This document shows positions 27,223 to 36,845 of a DNA stretch of 64,000 bases, one piece after another. The notes below the pieces were generated by a model, which did not search any database, was not told the origin of the DNA, and was given only the letters and a program-made list of their open reading frames with translations. The stretch comes from Marivita sp. Lineage in GTDB: Bacteria; Pseudomonadota; Alphaproteobacteria; Rhodobacterales; Rhodobacteraceae. Made by a program: the position numbers and the translations under genes. Positions within the stretch are counted from its first letter, which is position 1, and each line of letters opens with the position of its first letter. The stretch is taken from assembly GCF_022763305.1 (NCBI RefSeq), contig NZ_JALEGT010000049.1:1-64000 (forward strand), read 5' to 3'.

Positions 27223-29361
27223 CTATTCGGCCGCAGCCGGTTGTGTCGACAATGCAGGATCCCGCCGCCGAACCACGGACGCCACATCACTTTCCGCTTC
27301 GAGCGCAGACAGGACCGCATGAAGGTGATTTGCATCACTGAGGTCGATGTCTAGGAGCAGTTTGTAAAAGTCCGGTTTTCGATCCACAAAAATCAGGTCC
27401 GAGATATTGGCCTTTTTTTCGCCGATCAATGTGCAAATCCGTCCCAGGACGCCCGCATCGTTGCCGATCGTCAGTTCAAGGGAAACCGAATAGACAGGCG
27501 GGTGGTTCCCATCCGCCCAATGCAGGTCAAGCCATCGCGACGGGTGATCCTCGTGAGCGGCGAGGGCACCACAGTCGATCGAATGAACGACGACCCCTTT
27601 TCCACGCTGGACGATGCCCACGATCCGTTCGCCCGGGAGCGGCTGGCAGCAGGGCGCTCGGTCAAATGCCTGACCCTTGTCGAGACCGATGACGGCGCTC
27701 TGCATCTCGATGAAATCCGACGGTTCGGGTGCAAGATCGGGATAGACCGCCGCCACGACCTCGCGCGCGGACAGTTCCGCGCTGCCGAGCCGCGCCAACA
27801 GGTCTTGAGCGTCGGGAATACGCAGGTTGCGCGCGGCCATTTCAAGCGCCTTGTCGCTGGCTTTCTTGCCGACATTCTCGAAGGCAGAGCGCGCGAGTTC
27901 GCGCCCAAGCTGGGCAAACCGTTCGCGCCCGGCCTCGCGAAGCGCGCGGCGGATCGCGGACTTGGCCTTGCCCGTGGTCGCGATGTCAAGCCACGTGGCC
28001 TGCGGGCTCTGTCCCTCGGCTGTGACGATTTCGACGGACTGTCCGTTCTTGAGGCGTGTCCAAAGCGGCACGCGGATACCGTCTACCTTGGCCCCGACAC
28101 ATCCCGCACCGATGCGCGTATGGATCGAATAGGCGAAATCGAGCGGCGTTGCCCCGCGCGGCAGTTTGACCACATCCCCTTTGGGCGTGAAGCAGAACAC
28201 TTGGTCGGGATACATCTCGAGCTTCACAGCCTCGAGGAAATCTTCGTGATCGTCCTCGCCGACAAACTGTTCGGTCAGGGAGGCCACCCATTTTGCCGGG
28301 TCAACGGCAAAGGGGTTTTCGCTGCGGACACCGTCACGATAGGACCAGTGCGCGGCAACGCCTGTTTCAGCCACATCGTGCATCTGACGCGTGCGGATCT
28401 GCACTTCGACGCGTTTGCCGTCGCGACCGGACACAGTGGTGTGAATCGAGCGATAGCCGTTCGATTTCGGTTCGCTGATATAGTCCTTGAAACGGCCCGG
28501 AATGGCGCGCCAGCGCTGATGAATCACGCCCAGGGTGGCGTAGCAATCCGCCTTGGAGCGGGTGATGATCCGGAACCCGTAGATGTCCGAAAGACGGGAA
28601 AACCCGATCTCCTTCTCCTGCATCTTGCGCCAGATCGAATAGGGTTTCTTGGCGCGCCCGAACACTTCGGCGTCGATCCCGGCTTTCTCAAGCTCATGCC
28701 GCATGTCGCCGGTGATGCGGTGGATCACGTCACCGGTTTCCTTCTGCAACGTGATGAAGCGGCGGATAATGCTGGCGCGGCCTTCTGGGTTCAGGACGCG
28801 GAATGCCAGATCCTCAAGCTCTTCGCGCATCCATTGCATCCCCATGCGGCCCGCAAGAGGCGCATAGATGTCCATGGTTTCGCGCGATTTCTGGATCTGT
28901 TTTTCCGGCTTCATCGCCTTGATCGTGCGCATGTTGTGCAGACGGTCGGCGAGTTTCACCAGGATGACGCGCAGGTCCTTGGACATCGCCATGAACAGCT
29001 TGCGGAAATTCTCGGCCTGCTTGGTTTCCGAGCTGGAAAGCTGCAGGTTGGTCAGCTTGGTCACGCCATCGACCAGCATTGCCACTTCGTTGCCGAAGCG
29101 GGTGGCGACCTCGGAGTAGGTCGACTTCGTGTCTTCGATGGTGTCGTGCAGCAGCGCGGTGATGATCGTGGCATCGTCGAGCTGCTGTTCCGTCAGGATC
29201 GCGGCAACTGCCACCGGGTGAGAGAAATATGGCTCACCCGAATGGCGGAACTGACCCTCGTGCATTTCGCGGCCATACTCATAGGCCGCACGAATGAGCG
29301 CTTCGTTCGTTCTTGGATTGTAGATGCGCACCAGCGCAACAAGGTCGTCGGCCGCGATCAT
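27223..29361 (-). CDS. rsh: Bifunctional (p)ppGpp synthetase/hydrolase, RSH type
   Basis: A 712-residue stringent-response enzyme. The HD hydrolase domain is first, with the HSGEPYFSHP and LLHDTIEDT motifs near residues 40-75. The synthetase domain follows near 240-350 with GRFKDYISEPKSNGYRSIHT; RFKD is the charge pattern of bifunctional enzymes, not of mono-functional RelA. TGS (CFTPKGDVVKLPRG, near 395) and ACT domains complete the C-terminus. It controls growth and starvation responses. It is just downstream of rpoZ, an arrangement also known from E. coli (rpoZ-spoT). Confidence 0.95.
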   Translation of the reverse strand: MIAADDLVALVRIYNPRTNEALIRAAYEYGREMHEGQFRHSGEPYFSHPVAVAAILTEQQLDDATIITALLHDTIEDTKSTYSEVATRFGNEVAMLVDGVTKLTNLQLSSSETKQAENFRKLFMAMSKDLRVILVKLADRLHNMRTIKAMKPEKQIQKSRETMDIYAPLAGRMGMQWMREELEDLAFRVLNPEGRASIIRRFITLQKETGDVIHRITGDMRHELEKAGIDAEVFGRAKKPYSIWRKMQEKEIGFSRLSDIYGFRIITRSKADCYATLGVIHQRWRAIPGRFKDYISEPKSNGYRSIHTTVSGRDGKRVEVQIRTRQMHDVAETGVAAHWSYRDGVRSENPFAVDPAKWVASLTEQFVGEDDHEDFLEAVKLEMYPDQVFCFTPKGDVVKLPRGATPLDFAYSIHTRIGAGCVGAKVDGIRVPLWTRLKNGQSVEIVTAEGQSPQATWLDIATTGKAKSAIRRALREAGRERFAQLGRELARSAFENVGKKASDKALEMAARNLRIPDAQDLLARLGSAELSAREVVAAVYPDLAPEPSDFIEMQSAVIGLDKGQAFDRAPCCQPLPGERIVGIVQRGKGVVVHSIDCGALAAHEDHPSRWLDLHWADGNHPPVYSVSLELTIGNDAGVLGRICTLIGEKKANISDLIFVDRKPDFYKLLLDIDLSDANHLHAVLSALEAESDVASVVRRRDPALSTQPAAAE

Positions 29362-29400
29362 CGGCGCCTCATTCTCATGCGGCCCGCATCGCGGCGGGCC

Positions 29401-29754
29401 TTAGCCCTGACCCTGCGCCTCCATCAGCGCACGGAGCAGTTTTTCCTCGGAAAGATCGTCGTCGGCGGGCTTGTCGGGTTCAGCACCCATCAGCAGCGCC
29501 ATTGCGTCTTCTTCCGGCTCGTCGACTTCGATCTGTGTCTGGTTCGATTCGATCAGACGCTCGCGAAGCTCGTCGGCCGATTGAGTTTCGTCCGCAATCT
29601 CACGGAGCGCAACAACCGGATTCTTGTCGTTGTCGCGATCGACCGTGATCGCAGCGCCTGCCGACACTTCACGAGCACGGTGTGCCGCGAGCATCACAAG
29701 CTCGAAACGATTTGGGACTTTGTCAACGCAATCTTCAACCGTGACGCGGGCCAT
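29401..29754 (-). CDS. rpoZ: DNA-directed RNA polymerase omega subunit
   Basis: A 117-residue omega subunit that helps fold beta-prime and carries ppGpp sensitivity. The N-terminal [20 protein letters not shown] block is the family signature; the C-terminal half is acidic and longer than in E. coli. A GGAG sits six bases before ATG 29754. It is placed just before rsh, a functional pairing since omega contributes to ppGpp binding. The 74-bp gap to folK contains TTGACT-like boxes on the minus strand that may be its promoter. Confidence 0.93.
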   Translation of the reverse strand: MARVTVEDCVDKVPNRFELVMLAAHRAREVSAGAAITVDRDNDKNPVVALREIADETQSADELRERLIESNQTQIEVDEPEEDAMALLMGAEPDKPADDDLSEEKLLRALMEAQGQG

Positions 29755-29828
29755 GGGAACTCCAATTCATCGGGCAGCCTTTGAGAGGTTGATAGATATC
29801 GCTCTGATCCCGCGAATACAAGTCAATA

Positions 29829-30392
29829 TCAGGAGTCAAGCACAACAATCTCGGCCAGAGCCTCTGGCGCGAGCGCGGAACACAGTTCCGACACGGTCAT
29901 ATTCAGGACCGGATGACGCCATTCTGCCGCAATTTCCCGCAATGGCACAAGAACAAATGCACGGTCCTGAAGACGGGGATGCGGAAGGATCAGATCGGTC
30001 GGCGCGGTCTGCCGTTGCTCGGTTGCCGGAAGCGTGCGCCAATGCTCGAACGTGGCGAGATCCGGCAGCACCGAGTCGCCGCATGCGAGAAGATCCAGGT
30101 CCAATGTCCGCATGCCCCAGCGTTCAACGCGCTTTCGACCGTATTTTTGCTCGAGTCCATGAAGGTAAGCGAGCATATCTTTGGACGAGAGGTCAGACTT
30201 AAGATGGAGGGCCGCGTTTACGTAGTCCGGGCCTGATCCGGCAGGGAAACAGGGCGTGGCATAAAACGCGCTGACGGCCTGAATCTCCATGTTTTCTTGG
30301 CGCAAATCAGCGATGGCGGCTTTCAGCGTATCACTGGGCGAAGATTTGCCGGATGCTAAATTGGCGCCCAAAGCGACGAAAAAATCGTTCAT
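29829..30392 (-). CDS. folK: 2-amino-4-hydroxy-6-hydroxymethyldihydropteridine pyrophosphokinase
   Basis: A 187-residue folate-pathway kinase that pyrophosphorylates hydroxymethyl-dihydropterin. Start block FVALGANLASG and the catalytic LRTLDLDLLACGD and LILPHPRLQDRAFVLVPL segments fit HPPK. No clear ribosome-binding site precedes the ATG at 30392. It is divergent from the NYN gene across 154 bases. Other folate synthesis genes except folC are outside the window. Confidence 0.92.
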   Translation of the reverse strand: MNDFFVALGANLASGKSSPSDTLKAAIADLRQENMEIQAVSAFYATPCFPAGSGPDYVNAALHLKSDLSSKDMLAYLHGLEQKYGRKRVERWGMRTLDLDLLACGDSVLPDLATFEHWRTLPATEQRQTAPTDLILPHPRLQDRAFVLVPLREIAAEWRHPVLNMTVSELCSALAPEALAEIVVLDS

Positions 30393-30546
30393 AAATTTGT
30401 CATATGTGCGAGAGTGGCCGGAAATCTCACCTTGCGATGTTATGTCAAACCATTAAATCACCGGACGCGACTTGGCCATACGGCCATCGGACCCACCACT
30501 CCCGATTGTCGGCTCTGTCGCGTCTTTATTTCGAAAGGCTCAATTC

Positions 30547-31119
30547 ATGTTCTACAAAGACGAGCGTTTGGCGCTGTTCATTGATGGCTCAAATCTCTAC
30601 GCGGCCGCGAAGTCGCTTGGTTTCGACATCGACTACAAGTTGCTGCGTCAGGAGTTTGTGCGGCGGGGAAAGCTTCTTCGCGCCTTCTACTACACGGCGC
30701 TGCTGGAAAATGACGAGTATTCGCCGATCCGTCCGTTGGTGGATTGGCTGCATTACAACGGTTTCAACATGCGCACGAAACCGGCCAAGGAATATACCGA
30801 CAGCCAGGGTCGCCGGAAGGTCAAGGGCAACATGGATATCGAACTGACGGTCGATGCCATGGAACTGGCCGACCATGTCGATCACATCGTGCTCTTCTCG
30901 GGCGATGGCGATTTCCGTCCGCTGATCGAAAGCCTGCAACGCAAGGGCGTGCGCGTGTCGGTCGTATCCACGATCCGCAGCCAGCCGCCCATGATCGCGG
31001 ATGAACTGCGGCGCCAGGCGGACAACTTCATTGAACTCGATGAACTGCGGGACGTGATTGGCCGACCGCCGCGCGATCCGATGCCCGAGCGTCAGCCTGT
31101 TGCGGTTGAGCAGGACTGA
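30547..31119 (+). CDS. NYN (PIN-like) domain protein, LabA/DUF88 type
   Basis: A 190-residue protein consisting of a NYN domain, a PIN-like nuclease fold. Conserved acidic residues expected in the active site are in LFIDGSNLY (near residue 13), NMDIELTVD (near 97) and FSGDGDF (near 118). The fold is linked to RNA cleavage; LabA-type members act in circadian or stress control, but the role here is unknown. An AAAGG site precedes ATG 30547. The downstream YqaA-like gene starts 25 bases later, so they may be co-transcribed. It is divergent from folK. Confidence 0.8.
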   Translation: MFYKDERLALFIDGSNLYAAAKSLGFDIDYKLLRQEFVRRGKLLRAFYYTALLENDEYSPIRPLVDWLHYNGFNMRTKPAKEYTDSQGRRKVKGNMDIELTVDAMELADHVDHIVLFSGDGDFRPLIESLQRKGVRVSVVSTIRSQPPMIADELRRQADNFIELDELRDVIGRPPRDPMPERQPVAVEQD

Positions 31120-31144
31120 TCCTTGATCCGAGCCCGGATGCCCC

Positions 31145-31582
31145 ATGTGGAGTGACCTGCTTGCGTTAGGCAGTCTGTTCATCGTGGCATTCGGGGCGGC
31201 AACAATCCTTCCGTTCCAGTCCGAGATCGTGTTCGTCGCGCTGCAACTGCGCGGCGACATTGCGATCGAGTGGATCGTTATCTTTGCCAGCGTGGGCAAT
31301 ATCCTTGGGTCCGGGCTCAACTATGCATTGGGCCGGGTTCTGGAACGGTATCGCGGGCGCCGATGGTTTCCGGTTTCCGAAGCACAGCTCGAAAAGGCGC
31401 GCGACTGGTATCTGAAATGGGGCGTGTGGACGCTCCTGCTCAGCTGGGCTCCGCTGGGTGATGCGCTGACCATCGTCGCCGGGGTGATGCGCACCAATGT
31501 CTGGCTGTTCTTCCTGCTGGTCGGCATCGCCAAGACCGTCCGCTATATCGTCGTGGCTCTGGTTACGGCTGCGGCGTTCTGA
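31145..31582 (+). CDS. YqaA-like SNARE-associated (VTT) membrane protein
   Basis: A 145-residue inner-membrane protein with four hydrophobic segments. The GNILGSGLNYALGR motif near residue 56 and the SWAPLGDALTIVAG segment near 99 belong to the VTT/DedA-related YqaA family. Relatives help maintain membrane lipid balance and stress tolerance, including C55-isoprenyl-phosphate or phospholipid handling in DedA proteins. Its 3' end overlaps the convergent MFS gene by 20 bases. Confidence 0.82.
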   Translation: MWSDLLALGSLFIVAFGAATILPFQSEIVFVALQLRGDIAIEWIVIFASVGNILGSGLNYALGRVLERYRGRRWFPVSEAQLEKARDWYLKWGVWTLLLSWAPLGDALTIVAGVMRTNVWLFFLLVGIAKTVRYIVVALVTAAAF

Positions 31583-32816
31583 CCTCGGAACTGACACGCG
31601 CCAAAGGCAGATCGCGGGCGGCGCGGGTGATGCCGAGGATCATGAGCAGGGTCGTCGCGCAGAAATACCCGGCCACGCCGATGAACTGAGTCTCGATGCC
31701 GACGCCAAGGTCGATGAGCAACCCCGTGATCCCGGGGCCGATGGCGGACCCAAGAACCATCACGGCCGTCGCCATCGACTTGATCGCCCCGATATGGGCG
31801 GTGCCGTAGAATTCCGCCCAGAAGGCGTTGGGCAGGGTTGAATTGGCCCCTGACGTGATCCCGAGAAAGGCAAAGCCAAGCGCAAGCGTTGCTGGGCTTT
31901 CGCTGACGGAAAACAGCAGGAATGCGACCACCATCGGCAATTGGTAGAAGGGTGTCAGCCGCGCGGTACCAAGCCGGTCCAGCGCCCAGCCCGACACGAT
32001 CATCGAGGTGATGCCGATGGCGGTGTAGAGCGGGAAGAAGCTGACGAAGACAAGATGTTCGAGCCCTTTCACATTGGCCACATGGACCTGGTGAAAGAAG
32101 AACGCGGTGTTGAAGGCGGCAGGTCCCAGAACCGCAGGGACCATGCACCAGAACAGCGGATGCTTCAGGACTTCGAGCCGCCTCCAGTGCCGTCCGGACA
32201 TGCCCAGCGACACATCGGTTTCAGCATGCGAGGCCGGCGTGCGTTCCTGTGCCAACAGCTTCCCAAGGATGGGAACTGCGCCGATGCAGATCAGTGCTCC
32301 CAAAATCCAGAGGTTTTGCCAGGCAAACACTGTCATCGCCGCGACGACCGCCATGGGGACCAGCGATTCGCCCACCGCAAAGCCAAGGGTCGCAATCGAC
32401 AGGGCGCGACCGCGTGTGGCCACAAACCAGCGCGCCATGGCGACAACCGCGATATGCGAACACATGCCCTGCCCGAACAATCGCAGCGCGAATATGATCA
32501 CCGGCAACGCCCAGACCCACGGGTTGAAGGCCATGGCAAGGCATGCCAGTGCAAGTCCGATCAGCACGACCGGTCCGAGAAGGCGCACGCGGAAAAGATC
32601 GGTCAGGCCACCGGCCCAGACCATCACCGCCGCCGAAGCCATTGTCCCGATCATGTAGATGCCGCCCCAGGCCCCGTGGCTCAGGTCGAAGGCCAGTCGG
32701 ATCTCTCCGGCAAAGAGCGAGATGAAGTATGTCTGGCCGAAGGATGACAGGAAGGTGAGCATGGCACCTGCCGTCAGAAAGGGCGCGTTCTCGCGAAGAT
32801 ATTGGATCAGGTGCAT
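31563..32816 (-). CDS. Major facilitator superfamily transporter
   Basis: A 417-residue, twelve-helix MFS carrier starting at ATG 32816. The first helix begins with LTAGAMLTFLSSFGQTYFI, resembling oxalate/formate-type or MFS sugar-phosphate-like carriers. Substrate unknown. The end overlaps the convergent YqaA-like gene. It is divergent or tail-to-start relative to the cytochrome c gene, which lies further upstream on the same strand; the two are probably separate units. Confidence 0.8.
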   Translation of the reverse strand: MHLIQYLRENAPFLTAGAMLTFLSSFGQTYFISLFAGEIRLAFDLSHGAWGGIYMIGTMASAAVMVWAGGLTDLFRVRLLGPVVLIGLALACLAMAFNPWVWALPVIIFALRLFGQGMCSHIAVVAMARWFVATRGRALSIATLGFAVGESLVPMAVVAAMTVFAWQNLWILGALICIGAVPILGKLLAQERTPASHAETDVSLGMSGRHWRRLEVLKHPLFWCMVPAVLGPAAFNTAFFFHQVHVANVKGLEHLVFVSFFPLYTAIGITSMIVSGWALDRLGTARLTPFYQLPMVVAFLLFSVSESPATLALGFAFLGITSGANSTLPNAFWAEFYGTAHIGAIKSMATAVMVLGSAIGPGITGLLIDLGVGIETQFIGVAGYFCATTLLMILGITRAARDLPLARVSSEVRTPQP

Positions 32817-32894
32817 CCCGCCGCCATGACTCCAACCTTGTTCGGTTGCAAGCGGCAAAAGTGGTTGCCTACCATTTGGCAGCCGTACGCTGTC

Positions 32895-33365
32895 TCAGGG
32901 CAGGGTGCGTGCGTTGATCTCGTTGTGGATTTCCCGAATCTCGGCGGGCCAGGTGCTTTTGATGTAACCGAGGACGCTGGCGATTTCGTCATCGCTCAGG
33001 ACATCGCCGAACCCGATCATGTGCGACTTGTAGGAGCCGCCAACGATGGCTTCGGTACCTTCGCGCACGATCCGCATCAGCAGCGCGTTGTCGTGGTGCC
33101 ACGTATGTCCGGTTGCGTCATGCGGCGGTGCTGGCAAATACCCGTCGGCATCGCGATCCTGCCAGTTGGGTTGCTGCCCTTCGAGGTTCGCCCCATGGCA
33201 GATCGCGCAGTACTCGGCATAGAGCGCTTTGCCCTCCGCGACGCGGGTGGCGTCGGTGTAGGGCAGGGTGGGGCGTGCGGTATCTTCCGTCCAGGCAGGA
33301 CGGGTTGCGGCAAACCCGGCCACGATCGCCACAAGCACTAATCCAGTCATGACGGTCTTTTTCAT
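32895..33365 (-). CDS. Secreted class I c-type cytochrome
   Basis: A 156-residue protein with an N-terminal signal peptide (cleavage near AGFAATRP or just after) and one haem-binding site CAICH in YCAICHGANLEGQQ near residue 54. The axial methionine is probably in SHMIGFGD near residue 119. Such small periplasmic or membrane-attached cytochromes pass electrons between dehydrogenases and terminal reductases or oxidases. The partner is not evident; no enzyme complex is adjacent. Divergent from ispH across about 135 bases. Confidence 0.85.
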   Translation of the reverse strand: MKKTVMTGLVLVAIVAGFAATRPAWTEDTARPTLPYTDATRVAEGKALYAEYCAICHGANLEGQQPNWQDRDADGYLPAPPHDATGHTWHHDNALLMRIVREGTEAIVGGSYKSHMIGFGDVLSDDEIASVLGYIKSTWPAEIREIHNEINARTLP

Positions 33366-33500
33366 ATGGATTCCCTGATCAACGCTCCGACAATCAACGG
33401 CTTCCCGCGCAGGAAGGTCAATTCACAGGTGGGTGAGAGGAGCATTCCACTGGAAACGGACGCGCCGAGGCTTTAGGTCTGGAGCATGACGGAGACAAAC

Positions 33501-34451
33501 ATGACCAAACCGCCCCTGACCCTCTATCTTGCTGCGCCGCGTGGGTTCTGCGCCGGCGTGGACCGTGCCATCAAGATCGTCGAGATGGCGCTCGAGAAAT
33601 GGGGTGCGCCGGTCTATGTACGGCACGAGATCGTGCACAACAAATACGTGGTCGACGGGTTGCGCAACAAAGGGGCGGTGTTTGTCGAGGAACTTCACGA
33701 ATGCCCCGATGACCGTCCGGTGATCTTTTCGGCCCATGGCGTGCCCAAGGCCGTGCCCGCCGAAGCGGCCAAGCGCGATATGATCTATGTCGATGCGACC
33801 TGCCCCCTGGTGAGCAAGGTTCATATCGAGGCGGCCCGGCATCACGAGAACGGTCTCCAGATGATCATGATTGGCCACGAAGGCCACCCCGAGACCGTTG
33901 GCACCATGGGGCAACTGCCCGAAGGCGAAGTGCTGTTGGTGGAAACGGTCGAGGATGTGGCCACCGTTCAGGTGCGCGATCCCGAGCGTCTGGCCTTTGT
34001 CACACAGACAACCCTTAGCGTCGATGACACGATCGACATCGTCGCGGCCCTTCAGGCGCGGTTTCCCAAGATCGTCGGCCCGCACAAGGAAGACATTTGC
34101 TATGCCACGACCAACCGTCAGGAAGCGGTCAAGGCGATGGCCCCGAAATGCGACGCCATGCTGGTGGTCGGTGCGCCCAATTCGTCCAACTCAAAGCGCT
34201 TGGTCGAAGTTGGCAGCAAGGCGGGCTGCGCCTATTCGCAGCTGGTCCAACGTGCGCCCGACATCGACTGGCGGGCGCTCGAAGGGATTGCCAGCGTCGG
34301 CATCACCGCCGGAGCCAGTGCGCCGGAAGAGCTGATCAACGAAGTGATCGACGCGTTCCGGGATCGCTACGATGTGACGGTCGAGATGGTCGAAACGGCG
34401 GTCGAGAACGTGGAGTTCAAGGTGCCGCGCGTGCTGCGGGTTCCCGCGTAA
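33501..34451 (+). CDS. ispH: 4-hydroxy-3-methylbut-2-enyl diphosphate reductase
   Basis: Last enzyme of the MEP isoprenoid pathway, a [4Fe-4S] enzyme that makes IPP and DMAPP. The three cluster cysteines lie in [16 protein letters not shown] and [11 protein letters not shown]. Length 316 residues is normal. I prefer ATG 33501, where a GGAG lies six bases upstream; the ATG at 33486 has its candidate site too close. A hairpin follows the stop. Confidence 0.95.
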   Translation: MTKPPLTLYLAAPRGFCAGVDRAIKIVEMALEKWGAPVYVRHEIVHNKYVVDGLRNKGAVFVEELHECPDDRPVIFSAHGVPKAVPAEAAKRDMIYVDATCPLVSKVHIEAARHHENGLQMIMIGHEGHPETVGTMGQLPEGEVLLVETVEDVATVQVRDPERLAFVTQTTLSVDDTIDIVAALQARFPKIVGPHKEDICYATTNRQEAVKAMAPKCDAMLVVGAPNSSNSKRLVEVGSKAGCAYSQLVQRAPDIDWRALEGIASVGITAGASAPEELINEVIDAFRDRYDVTVEMVETAVENVEFKVPRVLRVPA

Positions 34452-34495
34452 CGGTACGTGCAGGCACGCACCCGTTGGGTTGTGGGGCGCGGTAA

Positions 34496-34515
34496 GGTGC
34501 GTGTTCACACGCACC
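34496..34515. terminator. Hairpin between ispH and the helicase gene
   Basis: GGTGCGTG and CACGCACC pair around a TTCA loop, with flanking GCGG/CCGC extending the stem in part. It sits where two convergent transcripts end. No long T-run follows on either strand, though TTATTTCTT is on the plus side. Confidence 0.45.
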
Positions 34516-34517
34516 GC

Positions 34518-36734
34518 TTATTTCTTACCACCCGGCTTGCCACCAAACTTCCCCGCAGGTTTCCCGCCGGGCTTGCCTCCGAACTTGCCCGCAGGCTTGC
34601 CTCCCGGCTTTCCTGCTCCGGCACGCGGCTTGCGCATGCTTTGTGACGGATCGCTGGCTCCGGCACGGGCGGCCGCGCGAGCGATGTTTTTCTTGCTGTT
34701 GGGCTTGCCTTCGGGCGGGGGCGGGCCTTTCGGTTTGTCCTTGGGCTTGTAGGGCTTGGCCGCAAATCCACTGTCCGAGCGGCGCGGGGCACGGTCGCCA
34801 TCGGATCTTTCACCATAGGGCTTGCGGTCACGGGAAGGCCCATCGGACTTCTCTTTATAGGGTTTGCGATCCTTCGCTGGTCCACCCGCTCCTTTGCCCG
34901 CAGGCTTACCGCCTTTGCGATCCGCCGGTTTCGGCTTGCGCACACGTGGGGTCGGCTCATCGTTCCAGTCGATGGGCGCGGACGACGCAGGCGCCGGTTT
35001 CGCAGGCGCCTCGATCCTGACTGCAGGCTCTTCCTTCGGGCGCGAGGCACTCGTCTCGTCCAGAGCGGTGTCGCGAGCGGGTTTGCGCTCTGGCTTCGGG
35101 CCATCCTCGCGCGGCTTGCGGTCGGGTTTCGGTCCACGTGGAGCAGTCGGGCGCGCGCCGCGCTCAAAGTTGGGGGCCTGATCCAGACGGGTCAGGGTTA
35201 CGCCCTTTTCCAACTCCATCTCGGGACCGATGGCATTGAGGAACCGGGCCACCGAGGCTTCCTTGATCTGCACAAGCGAATGATCCTGCTGGATGCGGAT
35301 CGCGCCGACATCCTCCTTGCTCAGATCACCGGCCCCGCAGATCATCGGCAGGATGCGGCGCGGTTCTGCTTCGGCGGCGCGGCCACCGGATACGGCGAAC
35401 CAGACGCTCGGGCCGAATTCCTCGCGCGGGGCGCGCTTTTCGTTCGGATCAGACAGGTCCTCGGGCGCGGTGTGCTGTTCGCGGAACATGCGCAGATAGG
35501 CGACAGCGATCTGTTCCGGGGTCTTTTCAGACACCAGACGCGAAACCACCGCTTCCTCGGATTCGGCCACCGGCGTGTCCCAGGCGGGATCGGCGAACAT
35601 GCGGTCCTCGTCGCGCGCCAGCACTTCGTCGGCAGAGGGCGCAGAACCCCATTCCGATTTCAGCTTGGCCATACCCAGAATGCGCTCGGCTTTCTTGCGC
35701 ACCTTGGGTGTGACGATCAGGGCAGACACACCCTTGCGCCCGGCGCGGCCGGTCCGGCCGGAGCGGTGCAGCAGGGTTTCGTGGTTCGAGGGCAATTCGG
35801 CATGGACCACGAGATCGAGGTTCGGCAGGTCGATACCCCGCGCCGCCACGTCGGTCGCTACGCAGACCTGCGCACGCCCGTCGCGCATCGCCTGCAGCGC
35901 GTGGGTGCGTTCGGTCTGGGACAGCTCACCTGACAAAGCCACAACCTGAAACCCACGGTTCGACAGGCGGGTGGTCAGACGGTTCACCATCGCGCGGGTG
36001 TTGGCAAAGACGATGGCGTTGGGGGCCTCGTAATAGCGCAGCGTGTTGATGACGGCGTTGTCGGTGTCACGCTCGTTCACCATCATCGCGCGGTAGGCGA
36101 TGTCGGCGTGCTGGCTGGTTTCGGATTTCGTGACCACGCGGATCGCGTCACGCTGATAACTTTGCGCCAGCTTGGCGATCTGCGGCGGCACGGTGGCCGA
36201 AAACATCAGCGTTTGGCGATCTTCCGGCGATTCACCGAGGATGAATTCGAGGTCTTCACGGAAGCCGAGGTCGAGCATCTCGTCGGCCTCGTCCAGCACC
36301 ACGGCGCGGCACTGCGACAGGTCGATGGAGCCGCGCATGATGTGGTCGCGCAGACGGCCGGGCGTCGCCACGACGATATGTGCACCGCGCTCCAGCGCGC
36401 GGCGTTCGTCGCGCATGTCCATGCCGCCCACGGTCGAGGCCATGACGACACCGGCCTGCGCATAAAGCCACGCGAGTTCGCGCTTGACCTGCATCGCCAG
36501 TTCGCGCGTCGGCGCGATCACCAGCGCAAGCGGCGCACCTGCGGCGTCGAACACCTCTCCGTCGAGGATGGTCGGCGCAATCGCGAGGCCGAAGCCCAAG
36601 GTCTTGCCCGATCCTGTCTGGGCCGAGACCAGAAGGTCGGCACCGACATAGCCGGGATTGAGAACCGCCTCCTGAACCGGGGTCAGCGTGTCATATCCAC
36701 GGGCATCTAGGGCGTCTTGCAGGGCTTTTTTCAC
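34518..36734 (-). CDS. DEAD-box ATP-dependent RNA helicase, DeaD/CsdA-like
   Basis: A 738-residue RNA helicase acting in ribosome assembly or RNA decay. Motifs appear in order: SAQTGSGKT, PTRELA, ATPGRL, LDEADEML, FSAT, ATDVAARGID and HRSGRTGRAG, within residues about 35-335. A DbpA-type RNA-binding domain follows near residue 465 (DLSKEDVGAIRI). The last 200 residues are Lys/Pro/Arg/Gly-rich and end in near-perfect FGGKPGGKPAGK repeats, a disordered RNA-contacting tail. The gene is monocistronic, convergent with ispH and divergent from the LysE-type gene. Confidence 0.9.
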   Translation of the reverse strand: MKKALQDALDARGYDTLTPVQEAVLNPGYVGADLLVSAQTGSGKTLGFGLAIAPTILDGEVFDAAGAPLALVIAPTRELAMQVKRELAWLYAQAGVVMASTVGGMDMRDERRALERGAHIVVATPGRLRDHIMRGSIDLSQCRAVVLDEADEMLDLGFREDLEFILGESPEDRQTLMFSATVPPQIAKLAQSYQRDAIRVVTKSETSQHADIAYRAMMVNERDTDNAVINTLRYYEAPNAIVFANTRAMVNRLTTRLSNRGFQVVALSGELSQTERTHALQAMRDGRAQVCVATDVAARGIDLPNLDLVVHAELPSNHETLLHRSGRTGRAGRKGVSALIVTPKVRKKAERILGMAKLKSEWGSAPSADEVLARDEDRMFADPAWDTPVAESEEAVVSRLVSEKTPEQIAVAYLRMFREQHTAPEDLSDPNEKRAPREEFGPSVWFAVSGGRAAEAEPRRILPMICGAGDLSKEDVGAIRIQQDHSLVQIKEASVARFLNAIGPEMELEKGVTLTRLDQAPNFERGARPTAPRGPKPDRKPREDGPKPERKPARDTALDETSASRPKEEPAVRIEAPAKPAPASSAPIDWNDEPTPRVRKPKPADRKGGKPAGKGAGGPAKDRKPYKEKSDGPSRDRKPYGERSDGDRAPRRSDSGFAAKPYKPKDKPKGPPPPEGKPNSKKNIARAAARAGASDPSQSMRKPRAGAGKPGGKPAGKFGGKPGGKPAGKFGGKPGGKK
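34521..34620 (-). repeat. 36-bp in-frame tandem repeat in the helicase tail
   Basis: The DNA encodes about two and a half copies of the twelve-residue unit FGGKPGGKPAGK before the stop. Copies differ by a few synonymous or near-synonymous changes. This kind of repeat changes copy number easily by slippage, so the tail length may vary between strains. Confidence 0.6.
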
Positions 36735-36845
36735 GGGCGTCGTCTTTTTCCAGAAAGTCGGCCCACCAGCGGGCCAAAGCGCGCGTCTAGATCATTGTCG
36801 GACAAATGTATAGCGTCAACACAGCACACCCAACGAGGACCCGCT

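Noticed and set aside
27502-29784. Very long (760-residue) plus-strand frame opposite rsh and rpoZ
   Set aside because: The minus-strand genes have diagnostic motifs and the antisense product is His/Arg/Asp-rich with no conserved block, as expected of a shadow frame.
31563-31582. The 20-base overlap of convergent gene ends as a special antisense device
   Set aside because: Short convergent overlaps are common in compact genomes; no supporting structure was found.
34521-34640. Possible CRISPR-like or satellite array at the helicase tail
   Set aside because: The repeats are in-frame, encode a Gly-Lys-Pro tail, have no spacers, and no cas genes lie nearby.
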